Assembly (NCBI RefSeq): GCF_016765795.1
Contig: NZ_JAESVP010000006.1
Span: 186,001-250,000, forward strand
DNA: 64,000 nt
Reading direction: 5' to 3'
Origin: Fuscibacter oryzae
GTDB taxonomy: Bacteria > Pseudomonadota > Alphaproteobacteria > Rhodobacterales > Rhodobacteraceae
The notes beneath the pieces are model-generated. The model searched no databases, was not told where the DNA came from, and saw only the letters and a program-made list of their open reading frames with translations. The position numbers were made by a program, and so were the translations under genes. Shown here in pieces: positions 27,168 to 36,190 of the stretch (its first letter is position 1; each line of letters starts with the position of its first letter).

Positions 27168-28199
27168 ATGGCGACGGGAGGGCAGATTGCGATGGCGCCC
27201 TCAGGCGACGGGTGGCTGATCATCTCTGACCGGCCGGTGGCGGTGGCAATGCCCGACACGCTGGCGGTTGGGGTATTTGTGGCAGAGTTCACCTTGCCGC
27301 TGCCCGATACGGCCACGTTGTTATGCGACATGGCCACGCAAGAAGGTGGCGAACGCGGCTTTTCGCTGTTTTATCAGCCCGAGGTTGGCTTGATGTTGCG
27401 CAATCGGCAGGGCGCCCGACTGGTGCGCCATCTGGTGCCAGGCCGCCTGCCCGACAGCCCCGGCACCGCGCGGCTGACGCTTGGGTTCGATACCCTTGCC
27501 GACACCTGGCAGATGCGGCTGGAGGTGGTGGAAGGCCCCGCCATGCCGGCCCGCACCGCGCGCGGGGCCGACCCTTTGCCGTTGTGCCCCGGCGATATTG
27601 GTCTGTTGTCTGCCGAACCGCATCGCCAGCGCAGGCATCCGGCGGTGTTGTGGTTCGGGTTGGCGCAGGGAACCGTGCCGCCCGTGCGCGTTGCCTGGAT
27701 CGGCCTGCGCAGCCCGGTGCAAACCCCGCGCGGGCCGGTGGCGGCGGGGCGGTTGCAGCCCGGCGATCTGGTCATGACCGAAGATGATGGCCCGCAGCCC
27801 TTGCTGTCGCTGCGGCGCATGGCGCTGCCTGCCTGTGGATCATTCGCGCCGGTTCTGTTGCGCGCGCCGTTCCTGCCCTCTCAGCATGATCTGCTGGTTT
27901 CTTCTGACCAAAGGGTTCTGATGCGCGGGCCAGAGGTCGAGTATCTGTTCGGCGAGGATGAGGTGCTGATCTGTGCCGCAGCCCTGATTGATGGCAGAAC
28001 GGCGCTTGACGAACAGCGGCGAATGATTGCGCCTTCGGTCGCGCTGTTGTTCGAACGACCCCAGATCCTGAATGTCGATAGCTGCGGCCTGTTGGCGGCG
28101 CTGCCCGAAGATCAGCCGCCGCGCCGCTGCCTCTTGGATTACGAGGCACAGATGCTGATGACGCAATTGGGCCGGGGTGCTGCGCGCCGTCGCGCGTGA
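27168..28199 (+). CDS. Hint-domain protein without the canonical splice cysteine
   Basis: About 343 residues; exact start uncertain (ATG at 27135, 27168 or 27192; the last two have G-rich ribosome-binding sequences). The N-terminal ~190 residues are a beta-rich domain with no recognised motif. The C-terminal part from about QTPRGPVAAGRLQPGDLVMTEDDG resembles the Hedgehog/intein Hint_2 domain found in Rhodobacterales. It also has the matching later block HDLLVSSDQRVLMRGPEVEYLFGEDEVLI. In other members a Cys stands just before Thr-Pro-Gly-Thr; here that place reads LRSPVQTPRG, so autoproteolysis looks impaired. Confidence 0.75.
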   Translation: MATGGQIAMAPSGDGWLIISDRPVAVAMPDTLAVGVFVAEFTLPLPDTATLLCDMATQEGGERGFSLFYQPEVGLMLRNRQGARLVRHLVPGRLPDSPGTARLTLGFDTLADTWQMRLEVVEGPAMPARTARGADPLPLCPGDIGLLSAEPHRQRRHPAVLWFGLAQGTVPPVRVAWIGLRSPVQTPRGPVAAGRLQPGDLVMTEDDGPQPLLSLRRMALPACGSFAPVLLRAPFLPSQHDLLVSSDQRVLMRGPEVEYLFGEDEVLICAAALIDGRTALDEQRRMIAPSVALLFERPQILNVDSCGLLAALPEDQPPRRCLLDYEAQMLMTQLGRGAARRRA

Positions 28200-28208
28200 T
28201 TTGCGCGA

Positions 28209-28550
28209 TCAGTCGTAAAAAGGGTTCATCTGCGCCACGATGACCGAATTTTCGTCCAGCGCACGGGCCATCAGCGCGGCCTCCTGGCTGTCGATATCTT
28301 CTCCGGCCTTGCGGCGTTCATCCAATGTGCCAAGGCCCTGAACCTCCAGTACGGCGAGATCGGCCTCTTTCAGGATCGCGACGGTTTCGCGCACCGCTTC
28401 GGCCTCGTCCACGCCCGAGGCATAGCACATCAGGGCCGCACCCGTTGCCTTGTCAGGCAGGCCGTCGCCGGGTTTGCGGCCAACCTCGACCAGCAGGGTG
28501 AAAACCAACTGCGGGCGTTTCGGCTTTGGCTCTGGGGTGTCGTCGGTCAT
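28209..28550 (-). CDS. Conserved hypothetical protein, 113 aa
   Basis: An acidic soluble protein with a proline/lysine-rich start (TDDTPEPKPKRPQ), then mixed alpha/beta sequence (LVFTLLVEVGRKPGDGLPDKATGAALMCYASG...). It has no signal, membrane helix or motif I recognise. It lies 50 bp downstream of the DUF535 gene on the same strand and converges with the Hint gene. The codon usage looks like that of its neighbours, so I think it is a real gene of unknown function. Confidence 0.75.
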   Translation of the reverse strand: MTDDTPEPKPKRPQLVFTLLVEVGRKPGDGLPDKATGAALMCYASGVDEAEAVRETVAILKEADLAVLEVQGLGTLDERRKAGEDIDSQEAALMARALDENSVIVAQMNPFYD

Positions 28551-28600
28551 GGTGCCCTCTGGTCATGCGGGGAAATCCCTGCGGCGGGCGGGCGGCTGCG

Positions 28601-29602
28601 TCAAGCGGTTTCCTTGGGCAGAAGCAGCGCCGAGATCTGCGCGCGCGCACTTTGGCGCACGGCCTCCAGATGCGCGCGCCGTTGCAGGGCGCGCTTCCGC
28701 TTGGCCGCGTCAAGGTCATCCAGCGGGCTGAGGCGCATGGGCAACTCTATCACATACCCCGCGTCGCCCAGCGGACGACCGCCCAGCGACGTCCAGAATT
28801 CGGAGTATCCGGCGCGGAACCAGGGGTTCAGATCGGCACGGTCGGATGGGTGGCGTTCGGGCGCGATGCCCAGCGCATGGATGCGGCCTTGCGCCAGAAT
28901 CAGCCCCTCCAGCGCGGCAAAGACCATATGCGCCGGGGTAGAGCGGTTGAAGGCGCGATTGTAATCGGCCTGATAGCCGCGATCCTTGGTCAGATGGCGG
29001 CGGCTGACAAAGTGAACCACCTCTGGAAGCCCTGCGGGGCTGCCAAGCAGTCGCGATGGCACCAGTGAAAAGGAAAGGACGCACAGGCAACCGCCGTCAA
29101 CCCGGAGGGCAACGCTCAGGCCGCCCTCATAAGCTACGTCGCGGCCAGGTTGCAGCACGATGTCATAGCGGTGGTCGGGGGTGTCGGCGCCCCACAGCAC
29201 AAGGCCACCATTCTGGTAGACCTGCTCGAAATAGGCGGGGAGATAGGCTTGGTCTTCGTGCTGGTAGTGGCAATGGGCGGCGGCAACTCGGGCTTGGGTA
29301 TCCAGTCCCTTGGCCAGATAGTAGCGGTGCGACAGGCAAAACAGCAGATCGTCTTCGCCCTCTGCCGCCGTATGGGCCAACAGACTGGGCGAGGTGGTCA
29401 TTGCGCCAAGCTTCTGGCTTGCACCAAGAATGCGCGCGCGGCGCAGGGCGCGGACCGCCATTGTCCACAGCGGATAGCGACCCCTGTCGGCCCGCAGACC
29501 GGATGCAAATACCGACATCGCCCCGATGTCCTTGCTGGTCGTCACCTTGCGTTCCGGCGTCCGCGCCTTCGCGGCGTTCATACTGATCGGCTTTTGTCCC
29601 AC
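28601..29602 (-). CDS. DUF535 (VirK/YbjX-like) family protein
   Basis: A 333-residue cytosolic protein. Matches to DUF535 as I know it: a central YEGGLSVALRV...LCVLSFSLVP strand pair, HLTKDRGYQADYNRAF, and a C-terminal AGYSEFWTSLGG...YVIELPMRL block with an Arg-rich helical end. VirK/YbjX relatives in enterobacteria affect surface and virulence traits; the biochemical function is unknown. Start: a GTG at 29602 with AGGA 5 bases upstream, or the ATG at 29581; I kept the GTG. Confidence 0.75.
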   Translation of the reverse strand: MGQKPISMNAAKARTPERKVTTSKDIGAMSVFASGLRADRGRYPLWTMAVRALRRARILGASQKLGAMTTSPSLLAHTAAEGEDDLLFCLSHRYYLAKGLDTQARVAAAHCHYQHEDQAYLPAYFEQVYQNGGLVLWGADTPDHRYDIVLQPGRDVAYEGGLSVALRVDGGCLCVLSFSLVPSRLLGSPAGLPEVVHFVSRRHLTKDRGYQADYNRAFNRSTPAHMVFAALEGLILAQGRIHALGIAPERHPSDRADLNPWFRAGYSEFWTSLGGRPLGDAGYVIELPMRLSPLDDLDAAKRKRALQRRAHLEAVRQSARAQISALLLPKETA

Positions 29603-29946
29603 ACCCGTCCTGCGCGATCACACTTTTTACGACTTTGGAGTTCACCGCATAGGTCAAGGCCCGAACGGAAACTACCAGCGTTACAGCCAAGTGGGCGGAC
29701 ACAACCGGCAGCGTTAATCTTTCTAGACTTTGGGCGGCCAGAGCCGGGGCGTCAACCGCAAGAGTTGCATCAAACCGGGACAGTACGTTTCCATAGCGTC
29801 ACTTATCCGACCACATTTGCAGCCATTGGTTGTATCTGTTCGCCAATTCCCCGGCTTCGTGCCTTTTGCCACCGCTTGTGCGTTGTGCCTGAACCACAGC
29901 GGAAAGCGGGGCTGGCCAGGGCCAGCCCCGTGAAAAATGGCCGCGA
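29603..29946. other. 344-bp gap between the DUF535 gene and dapD
   Basis: No convincing reading frame or RNA gene. The right end holds the dapD terminator hairpin. The remainder should contain the promoter and leader of the DUF535 gene, but I see no box pair I would defend. Base composition is slightly less G+C-rich than the flanking genes. Confidence 0.5.
29908..29929 (-). terminator. Hairpin terminator downstream of dapD
   Basis: A perfect 10-bp inverted repeat GGGGCTGGCC / GGCCAGCCCC with a 2-base centre starts 18 bp after the dapD stop codon. On the minus strand it is followed by GCTTTCC, a poor T run, so termination may be partial or factor-dependent. Confidence 0.6.
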
Positions 29947-30771
29947 TCAGTCGCGCAGCAGTTCGTTGATAGAGGTTTTCGAGCGGGTCTGCGCATCGAC
30001 CTTTTTCACGATCACGGCGCAATATAGGTTCACGCCGCCTTTCGATGGCAGCGAGCCTGCGACCACGACAGAGCCGGAGGGAACCTCGCCGTACATCACT
30101 TCGCCGGTTTCGCGGTCAACGATCTTGGTTGATTTGCCGATGAAGACGCCCATGCCCAGAACGCTGCCTTCGCGCACGATGCAGCCTTCAACCACCTCTG
30201 ACCGGGCACCGATAAAGCAGTTGTCCTCGATGATGGTGGGGCCAGCCTGCATCGGCTCCAGCACGCCGCCGATGCCTACGCCGCCAGACAGGTGCACATT
30301 CTTGCCGATCTGGGCGCAGGAACCGACGGTGGCCCAGGTGTCCACCATGGTGCCCTCATCGACATAGGCGCCGATGTTGACGAAGCTGGGCATCAGCACA
30401 ACACCCTTGGCGATATAGGCGCTGCGGCGCACGACGCAGTTCGGCACGGCGCGAAAGCCCGCAGCTTTCCACTGATCCGGGCCCCAGCCCTTGAACTTGC
30501 TGTCAACCTTGTCCCACCAGCCACCTGCCTGCGGGCCGCCGTCATGGACCTCCATATCCTTGATGCGGAAGCCCAGAAGCACGGCCTTCTTGGCCCATTG
30601 GTTCACATGCCAGTCGGCCCCGCGCTTTTCAGCGACGCGCAGGGTGCCTTTGTCCAGCGCCTCCAGCGTGGCCTCGATGGCATCGCGCTGTTCGCCACGC
30701 GTGGCGGGGGAAATGCCGTCACGGGCCTCCCAGGCGGCTTCGATGGCGGCTTCCAGCGCGGCATAGGACAT
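29947..30771 (-). CDS. dapD: 2,3,4,5-tetrahydropyridine-2,6-dicarboxylate N-succinyltransferase
   Basis: A 274-residue left-handed beta-helix acyltransferase for the succinyl branch of lysine/diaminopimelate synthesis. The hexapeptide-repeat region runs through about residues 110-240 (for example [25 protein letters not shown] and [16 protein letters not shown]). An N-terminal helical domain and a C-terminal strand ending SINELLRD complete it. Length is typical. The gene is divergent from the LOG-family gene with 86 bp between. dapE is 3 kb downstream with three unrelated genes between. Confidence 0.97.
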   Translation of the reverse strand: MSYAALEAAIEAAWEARDGISPATRGEQRDAIEATLEALDKGTLRVAEKRGADWHVNQWAKKAVLLGFRIKDMEVHDGGPQAGGWWDKVDSKFKGWGPDQWKAAGFRAVPNCVVRRSAYIAKGVVLMPSFVNIGAYVDEGTMVDTWATVGSCAQIGKNVHLSGGVGIGGVLEPMQAGPTIIEDNCFIGARSEVVEGCIVREGSVLGMGVFIGKSTKIVDRETGEVMYGEVPSGSVVVAGSLPSKGGVNLYCAVIVKKVDAQTRSKTSINELLRD

Positions 30772-30857
30772 CGGGCATTCCCTTTTTCGGTTGGTTCCTG
30801 TTGGCGAAGCCTATAAGCCTTGGTCCCCATGCGCGCAATGCGGCCAAGGACGCCACG

Positions 30858-31673
30858 ATGACCAAAGACGACAGCCGAAACCACCCGTTCCGCGACAGCC
30901 AGCAGGACATCGCTGCGACCAACCGCATTCCCGACACGCCGCAAACCCGCGCGCCTGCCTATCGTCTGGCCTTTGCCGATCCCGACTTCATGACGCGGGA
31001 AGAGTTGCGGCCGGTGCGACTGCAACTGGAGTTGCTGAAACCGCAGATGGTGATGGATGAGCGGGGCATCACCTCGACAGTGGTACTTTTCGGGGGCGCG
31101 CGGATTCCGTCACCTGAATATGCCGATACGGCGCGGACGCCCGTGCTGGCCGCTCTTTCGCGCTATTACGAGGAAGCCCGCCGCTTTGCCCATGTGATCA
31201 CCCAGCGCAGCATGGAAACCTATGGCCGCGACTGGGTGATCTGCACCGGGGGCGGGCCGGGGGTGATGGAGGCGGGCAATCGCGGGGCCAGCGAGGCGGG
31301 CGGCCAGTCGATCGGGCTGAACATCGTGCTGCCGCACGAGCAGGCGCCCAATGCCTATGTCACGCCGGACCTGTCGTTCAACTTCCACTATTTTGCCATC
31401 CGCAAGATGCATTTCCTGATGCGGGCGCGGGCGGTTTGCATCTTTCCTGGCGGTTTCGGCACACTGGATGAGATGTTCGAAAGCCTGACGCTGATCCAGA
31501 CCGGGCGGATGAAGCGGGTGCCCTTCCTGCTGTTCGGCCGTGACTGGTGGGACAGTGTGATCAACTGGAAGCAACTGGCCGAGGCAGGCGTGATCAGCCC
31601 CGAAGACCTGAACCTGTTCCAGATTGTCGAGACGGCGGAAGAGGCGCTGGCGGCCATCGACAATTTTAGATGA
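30858..31673 (+). CDS. LOG-family protein (TIGR00730-like nucleotide hydrolase)
   Basis: A 271-residue Rossmann-fold protein of the lysine-decarboxylase-like/LOG family. The conserved active-site motifs are GGGPGVMEAGNRGA and PGGFGTLDEMFE. Studied members are nucleoside 5'-monophosphate phosphoribohydrolases that can release cytokinin bases; PpnN-like alarmone-regulated nucleosidases are also relatives. The older 'lysine decarboxylase' label is misleading. The ATG at 30858 is preceded by AAGGA at 8-base spacing. A longer N-terminus, relative to short LOG proteins, adds about 60 residues. Confidence 0.9.
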   Translation: MTKDDSRNHPFRDSQQDIAATNRIPDTPQTRAPAYRLAFADPDFMTREELRPVRLQLELLKPQMVMDERGITSTVVLFGGARIPSPEYADTARTPVLAALSRYYEEARRFAHVITQRSMETYGRDWVICTGGGPGVMEAGNRGASEAGGQSIGLNIVLPHEQAPNAYVTPDLSFNFHYFAIRKMHFLMRARAVCIFPGGFGTLDEMFESLTLIQTGRMKRVPFLLFGRDWWDSVINWKQLAEAGVISPEDLNLFQIVETAEEALAAIDNFR

Positions 31674-31878
31674 ACAGCCTTCGGTTGAAGCTGAGATTTT
31701 TCTGAAAACAATTCGTTTCTAGTTAGGAAATGAGCTGAAGCGCCTTGGGTTGTGATTACGCCAACAGGCCGCTGAGCATTCGCGCATAGATTGTAACTTT
31801 TTGAAATTTAAAGAATAATATTGAATCGCAGTTAAAAGCGGCAAAGTGTGAACGCGTATGTGTTTGTGGAGTGTTTAC
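31674..31878. other. AT-rich intergenic region upstream of the VPLPA-CTERM gene
   Basis: About 200 bp of clearly lower G+C than the rest of the window, especially 31785-31850 (ATTGTAACTTTTTGAAATTT followed by AAAGAATAATATTG). It could hold the promoter; TTGTAA at 31791 and TAATAT at 31816 are candidate boxes but their 19-bp spacing is poor. Just after the LOG gene, 31676-31701 forms a weak hairpin (AGCCTTC / GAAGCT) followed by TTTTT that may be its terminator. Confidence 0.45.
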
Positions 31879-32598
31879 ATGTTTAACAATTTTGCCCGCT
31901 TGCTTGCCTTCACGATTTCGACGCTGGCTGCCACTGCAACATCTGCCGCGACTGTCGAGTTGGATAAACAATCAGGGTCAGTTTTCGGAACCAATGGCTG
32001 GACGGCAGTTCTGATAAGCTTGGGCGCTGACCCCGTTGTCAGCCCGACATGGGTCGCCGCAGGGGCCTTTGCTCTCAAGGGTGACATTGACAGCAAGCCC
32101 GGAGTGGAACTGTTCGATGCATTTTGCCTTGATATCGCGACTTGGCTTCGTTTGCCGTCGCTGTATAGCGTGACCGGCTCGCCTTTCGCTTCCGATCCGC
32201 TGACCTCGCTGCAAATGTCAAGCATCGCCAAGCTGTTCAACACGGCTTACAAAGGGTTGGATCTGAGCAATGCAACCCAGTCTGCCGGCTTTCAATTGGC
32301 ACTGTGGGAAATTGTGAATGAAGCGGCTGGCAATGGCTATGCCTTGGGCAGTGGCAATTTCAGTGCTGCGGGCAGTGCTGCGGCAACCAACTATGCTGAC
32401 AGCCTTCTTGCCGGTTTGGCGGGCAGGGAAACCCAGAAGTATCGCCTGACCTTCCTGCAATCGACTGATCCGCGCGCTAAGGATGGCCATTACAGCCAGA
32501 ACCTTGTCACCGTTTCGCCCGTTCCTCTGCCTGCTGCCGGTCTGATGCTGATGGCTGGTCTGGGTGGTCTGGGTCTGATGCGCCGTCGCCGGGCCTGA
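31879..32598 (+). CDS. VPLPA-CTERM sorting domain secreted protein
   Basis: A 239-residue exported protein. The signal peptide is residues 1-24 (ending ATATSAA). The body is Ala/Ser/Gly-rich. The C-terminus has the tripartite exosortase-type sorting signal: VPLPAAG, a hydrophobic helix, and a terminal RRRRA. In Rhodobacterales such proteins are exported and processed at the cell surface, often with exopolysaccharide systems. No exosortase gene is in this window. The ATG at 31879 has GGAG 9-10 bases upstream, unlike the in-frame ATG at 31858. It converges on ureG. Confidence 0.85.
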   Translation: MFNNFARLLAFTISTLAATATSAATVELDKQSGSVFGTNGWTAVLISLGADPVVSPTWVAAGAFALKGDIDSKPGVELFDAFCLDIATWLRLPSLYSVTGSPFASDPLTSLQMSSIAKLFNTAYKGLDLSNATQSAGFQLALWEIVNEAAGNGYALGSGNFSAAGSAAATNYADSLLAGLAGRETQKYRLTFLQSTDPRAKDGHYSQNLVTVSPVPLPAAGLMLMAGLGGLGLMRRRRA

Positions 32599-32600
32599 GA

Positions 32601-33239
32601 TCAGGTGGGCGCTGCGGGATTACGCAGCGCCAAACCGCCTTCACGTTCAAGAAACGCCACGACTTCGGCCACGCCAATGCCGTGGCGTAGACGTGACAGA
32701 ACATAGGGCCGCACCCCGCGCGCGGCCTTTGTGTCCGATTCCAGCAACGCCAGATCGACGCCGACATAGGGCGCAAGATCGGTCTTGTTGACCACCAGCA
32801 GGTCCGATTTCGTCAGCCCCGGCCCGCGCTTTCGCGGGATGTCCTGCCCCGCTGCCGTGTCGATCACATAGATCGTCAGGTCAGCCAATTCAGGAGAATA
32901 AGTGGCGGCCAGATTGTCGCCGCCGGATTCGATCAGGATCAGATCCAGCGCCGGAAAGTGGCTGCGCAGGTCGGCGACGGCGGCAAGGTTGATGCTCGCA
33001 TCCTCTCGAATAGCCGTATGGGGGCAGCCGCCGGTTTCGACACCCCGGATACGTTCTGCCGGCAGCACCTGCGCCCGCATCAGATAGTCGGCATCTTCGC
33101 GGGTGTAGATGTCATTGGTGATCACCGCCATGTCGCAGCGCTGGGCCAGCGCACGGCAAAGCTGTTCAGTCAGAGTGGTTTTGCCCGCCCCCACAGGGCC
33201 GCCGATGCCGACACGAAGGGGGCCATTGGTGCTGCTCAT
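32601..33239 (-). CDS. ureG: Urease accessory GTPase UreG
   Basis: A 212-residue SIMIBI GTPase that drives nickel delivery to urease. Visible motifs: P-loop [13 protein letters not shown], the metal-binding [11 protein letters not shown] (Cys-Pro-His), [12 protein letters not shown], and NKTDL. There is no His-rich N-terminal extension. The ATG at 33239 overlaps the ureF stop by 4 bp. Last gene of the urease operon; converges with the VPLPA-CTERM gene, leaving 2 bp between stops. Confidence 0.97.
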   Translation of the reverse strand: MSSTNGPLRVGIGGPVGAGKTTLTEQLCRALAQRCDMAVITNDIYTREDADYLMRAQVLPAERIRGVETGGCPHTAIREDASINLAAVADLRSHFPALDLILIESGGDNLAATYSPELADLTIYVIDTAAGQDIPRKRGPGLTKSDLLVVNKTDLAPYVGVDLALLESDTKAARGVRPYVLSRLRHGIGVAEVVAFLEREGGLALRNPAAPT

Positions 33240-33865
33240 GACCGGAATATCCTGATGTCCATGGTTTCCTGCGCCATCCCCGCCATGTCCGCGCCCCAGG
33301 TGCAAGAGCCGAGGTCGTCAAGCGTCAGGGTGGAATATGTGTCGGCGGCGTCGGCTATCAGCGGTGCAAGGTTGTGGATGGCCCGCTGCCCCGCGCTTTG
33401 ACCCAGCGGCATGAACCGCACCGCGACGGAAACAAGCTGGCTGGCCAGACCTTGGAGCCACAGCGCCAGAACCTGTGCATCGGTAACCGCCAGCCCGCGG
33501 GTCGCGGCGCCGACGGCCACCGGATAGGGCATCGCAGGCAGGTCTTGCCCGGTGATGGCCGAAACCTGCGCGGCAAAGGCGCGGCCCAGCTCTGCCGCCT
33601 CCAGCGCGCGGCCTTGGCTGGGCATATAGGCGTGGGCCAGATCGGACAGGTTTGTCAGGTCACCGCTATGACGCGCGGCCATGATGAAGATTGCGTCGTT
33701 GCGGGCTGATCCGAACAGAAGCACCCCTTCGATCCAGTCTTGCAGGGTGGCCGCATCGGCGACCTGCCCAGCAGAAATCGCCGCCTCCAGCCCCTGCGAA
33801 TGGGCAAAGGCCCCGATGGGGAAGGCGGGCGAGAGCCATTGGGTCAGGGTCAGCAGCGCGTTCAT
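33236..33865 (-). CDS. ureF: Urease accessory protein UreF
   Basis: A 209-residue all-alpha accessory protein that forms the UreD-UreF-UreG complex on apo-urease and gates GTP hydrolysis. The family start [27 protein letters not shown] and the later [18 protein letters not shown] segment are clear. It overlaps ureE by 4 bp and ureG by 4 bp, so the three are translationally coupled. Confidence 0.95.
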   Translation of the reverse strand: MNALLTLTQWLSPAFPIGAFAHSQGLEAAISAGQVADAATLQDWIEGVLLFGSARNDAIFIMAARHSGDLTNLSDLAHAYMPSQGRALEAAELGRAFAAQVSAITGQDLPAMPYPVAVGAATRGLAVTDAQVLALWLQGLASQLVSVAVRFMPLGQSAGQRAIHNLAPLIADAADTYSTLTLDDLGSCTWGADMAGMAQETMDIRIFRS

Positions 33866-34428
33866 TTCGCGTCGCGGTGGCCAAAAGGCAGGGGTTTGGC
33901 GGGGGCGTGATGGTGCATCTGGCCATCGCCATGGTGGTGCCAGCCGAAGGTCTCGCCTTCGTGGCTATGGGCGCCGGGCCCATGGTCATGCCCCATGGTG
34001 CGGCCATGGCCATAGGCCCCGCCTTCGGGGGTGAAGGGTTCGCTTATGTGGCACAAATCGGCCCCCAGACCCGCAAGCATCGCCTCCAGCACATGATCGC
34101 GGCGGATCAGCAGGCGGTCGGCCTCTATCTGGCAGGGGGTGTGGCGGTTGCCGATGTGCCAGGCAAGCCGCAACAGGTTTGGCCCGGTGATCTGAACCAA
34201 GTCTTCTTCGGCGGCGACAACCTGGATGGTGCGGCCATCTTCCAGCTCAAACCCCCACCAGTCATCAAGGCTGGTGACGGCGGGCAGATCGACCAGAAAG
34301 CCTTCGTCATGCACCGTCACCAGACGTTTCCGGCGCATCAGGCGCTGATCATAATCCAGCACCACAAGGTCATAGCAGGTGGTGGGGGCCTCTTTCAGCA
34401 GGCGCTGGGCGGCGGGCAGGTCGGGCAT
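33862..34428 (-). CDS. ureE: Urease accessory nickel metallochaperone UreE
   Basis: A 188-residue UreE with an N-terminal peptide-binding domain, a central metal-binding domain, and a His-rich tail after about residue 140 (GHDHGPGAHSHEGE and WHHHGDGQMHHH). Such tails store nickel. I took the ATG at 34428, one base after the ureC stop. A TTG further upstream would lie inside ureC and has no ribosome-binding site. The tail is long for an alphaproteobacterial UreE. Confidence 0.94.
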   Translation of the reverse strand: MPDLPAAQRLLKEAPTTCYDLVVLDYDQRLMRRKRLVTVHDEGFLVDLPAVTSLDDWWGFELEDGRTIQVVAAEEDLVQITGPNLLRLAWHIGNRHTPCQIEADRLLIRRDHVLEAMLAGLGADLCHISEPFTPEGGAYGHGRTMGHDHGPGAHSHEGETFGWHHHGDGQMHHHAPAKPLPFGHRDAK

Positions 34429-34429
34429 G

Positions 34430-36178
34430 TCAGAACAGGAAATAACGCTGGGCAAGGGGCAGCTCGCGGGCGGGTTCGCAGGTCAGCAGCACACCATCGG
34501 CCCGCACCTCATAGGTTTCGGGGTTCACCTCGATATGGGGGGTGGCGTTGTTCAGCCGCATGTCCGCCTTGCCGATGGTGCGGGTATCTTCCACCGGCAG
34601 CAGGGTTTTGCCCAGCCCCAACTGGCCCCGAACATCGGCCTGCATCGCCGCTTGCGACACGAAGGTGACGGCAGAGGCGTGCTTGGCCTTGCCCAAAGCC
34701 CCGAACATCGGCCGCGAATACATCGGCTGCACCGGGATAGAGCCATTGGGGTCGCCCATCTGCGCCACTACGATCATGCCGCCCATCAGCACCATTTCCG
34801 GCTTGGCCCCGAAAAACGCAGGCGACCACAGCACCAGATCGGCGCGCTTGCCTTCCTCGATGCTGCCGATGTGGCGCGACAGGCCATGCGCCACCGCCGG
34901 GTTGATGGTGTATTTGGCAATGTAGCGGCGCGCGCGCAGGTTGTCGTTTTCGCCCTGTTCGCCCTCCAGCCGCCCGCGCTGCACCTTCATCTTGTGGGCG
35001 GTTTGCCAGCAGCGGGTGATCACCTCGCCAATCCGGCCCATGGCCTGACTGTCCGACGAGATCACGCTGAACGCACCCAGATCGTGCAGGATGTCCTCCG
35101 CCGCGATGGTCTCCTTGCGGATGCGGGATTCGGCAAAGGCCACGTCCTCGGGGATCGAGCGGTCAAGGTGGTGACAGACCATCAGCATATCCAGATGCTC
35201 TTCGATCGTGTTCACCGTATAGGGCCGCGTCGGGTTGGTGGAGGAGGGCAGAACATTGGCCGACCCCACCACCTTGATGATGTCGGGCGCATGGCCGCCG
35301 CCCGCGCCTTCGGTATGATAGGCGTGGATGGTGCGGCCCCGGATCGCGGCCAAAGTATTCTCGACAAAGCCGGATTCGTTCAGCGTGTCGGTGTGGATCA
35401 TCACCTGCACATCCATCGCATCAGCCACGTTCAGGCAGTTGTCGATGGCCGCGGGGGTGGTGCCCCAATCTTCATGCAGTTTCAGCGCGCAGGCCCCGGC
35501 ATTGATCTGTTCGATCAGGCCGTCGGCCAGGCTGGCATTGCCCTTGCCCGCAAAGCCAAGGTTCATTGGCAGGCTGTCGGCAGCCATCAGCATCCGGCTG
35601 ATATGCCAAGGCCCCGGTGTGCAGGTGGTGGCCAAGGTGCCATGAGCGGGACCGGTGCCGCCGCCCAGCATCAGGGTGATGCCGGAATGAAGGGCATCCT
35701 CCACCTGCTGCGGGCAGATGAAGTGAATATGGGTATCAAGGCCGCCTGCGGTCAGAATCCGTCCTTCGCCCGCAATAATCTCGGTTCCCGGCCCGATGAT
35801 GATGTTCACACCGGGCTGGGTATCGGGGTTGCCCGCCTTGCCGATCTTGTGGATCAGCCCGCCGCGCAACCCCACGTCGGCCTTGTAGATGCCGGTATGG
35901 TCCAGGATCAGCGCGTTGGTGATCACGGTATCCACCGCCCCGCCCGCCCGCGTGATCTGGCTTTGGCCCATGCCGTCACGAATGACCTTGCCACCGCCGA
36001 ACTTGACCTCTTCGCCATAGCTCGGACCATTGGCGCCGGTGATGGCGGCCCCGGTGCGTTCGGCGATCAGGTCACGCTCAACCTCGATAATCAGTTCGGT
36101 ATCGCCAAGGCGCACCTTGTCGCCCGTGGTCGGGCCATACATCGCGGCATAGTCGAGGCGGGAAATCGTGGCGGGCAA
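34430..36178 (-). CDS. ureC: Urease alpha (catalytic) subunit with a 15-residue insertion
   Basis: A 582-residue catalytic subunit. Nickel ligands are all present: His150 and His152 (DTHIHF), carbamylated Lys233 (LKLHED), His262, His288 and Asp376. These equal Klebsiella His134/136, Lys217, His246/272 and Asp360 plus 16. The offset arises from one extra N-terminal residue and a 15-residue insertion at about 38-53, between EVERDL and [11 protein letters not shown]. The mobile-flap region with MVCHHLD is intact. Expected heteromer with UreA and UreB. It follows the 172-residue unknown gene by 12 bp. Confidence 0.97.
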   Translation of the reverse strand: MPATISRLDYAAMYGPTTGDKVRLGDTELIIEVERDLIAERTGAAITGANGPSYGEEVKFGGGKVIRDGMGQSQITRAGGAVDTVITNALILDHTGIYKADVGLRGGLIHKIGKAGNPDTQPGVNIIIGPGTEIIAGEGRILTAGGLDTHIHFICPQQVEDALHSGITLMLGGGTGPAHGTLATTCTPGPWHISRMLMAADSLPMNLGFAGKGNASLADGLIEQINAGACALKLHEDWGTTPAAIDNCLNVADAMDVQVMIHTDTLNESGFVENTLAAIRGRTIHAYHTEGAGGGHAPDIIKVVGSANVLPSSTNPTRPYTVNTIEEHLDMLMVCHHLDRSIPEDVAFAESRIRKETIAAEDILHDLGAFSVISSDSQAMGRIGEVITRCWQTAHKMKVQRGRLEGEQGENDNLRARRYIAKYTINPAVAHGLSRHIGSIEEGKRADLVLWSPAFFGAKPEMVLMGGMIVVAQMGDPNGSIPVQPMYSRPMFGALGKAKHASAVTFVSQAAMQADVRGQLGLGKTLLPVEDTRTIGKADMRLNNATPHIEVNPETYEVRADGVLLTCEPARELPLAQRYFLF

Positions 36179-36190
36179 GGGGAACTCCTG

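Noticed and set aside
29603-29907. Small plus- or minus-strand genes in the dapD-DUF535 gap
   Set aside because: The short frames there have no ribosome-binding site, no codon bias and no recognisable sequence.
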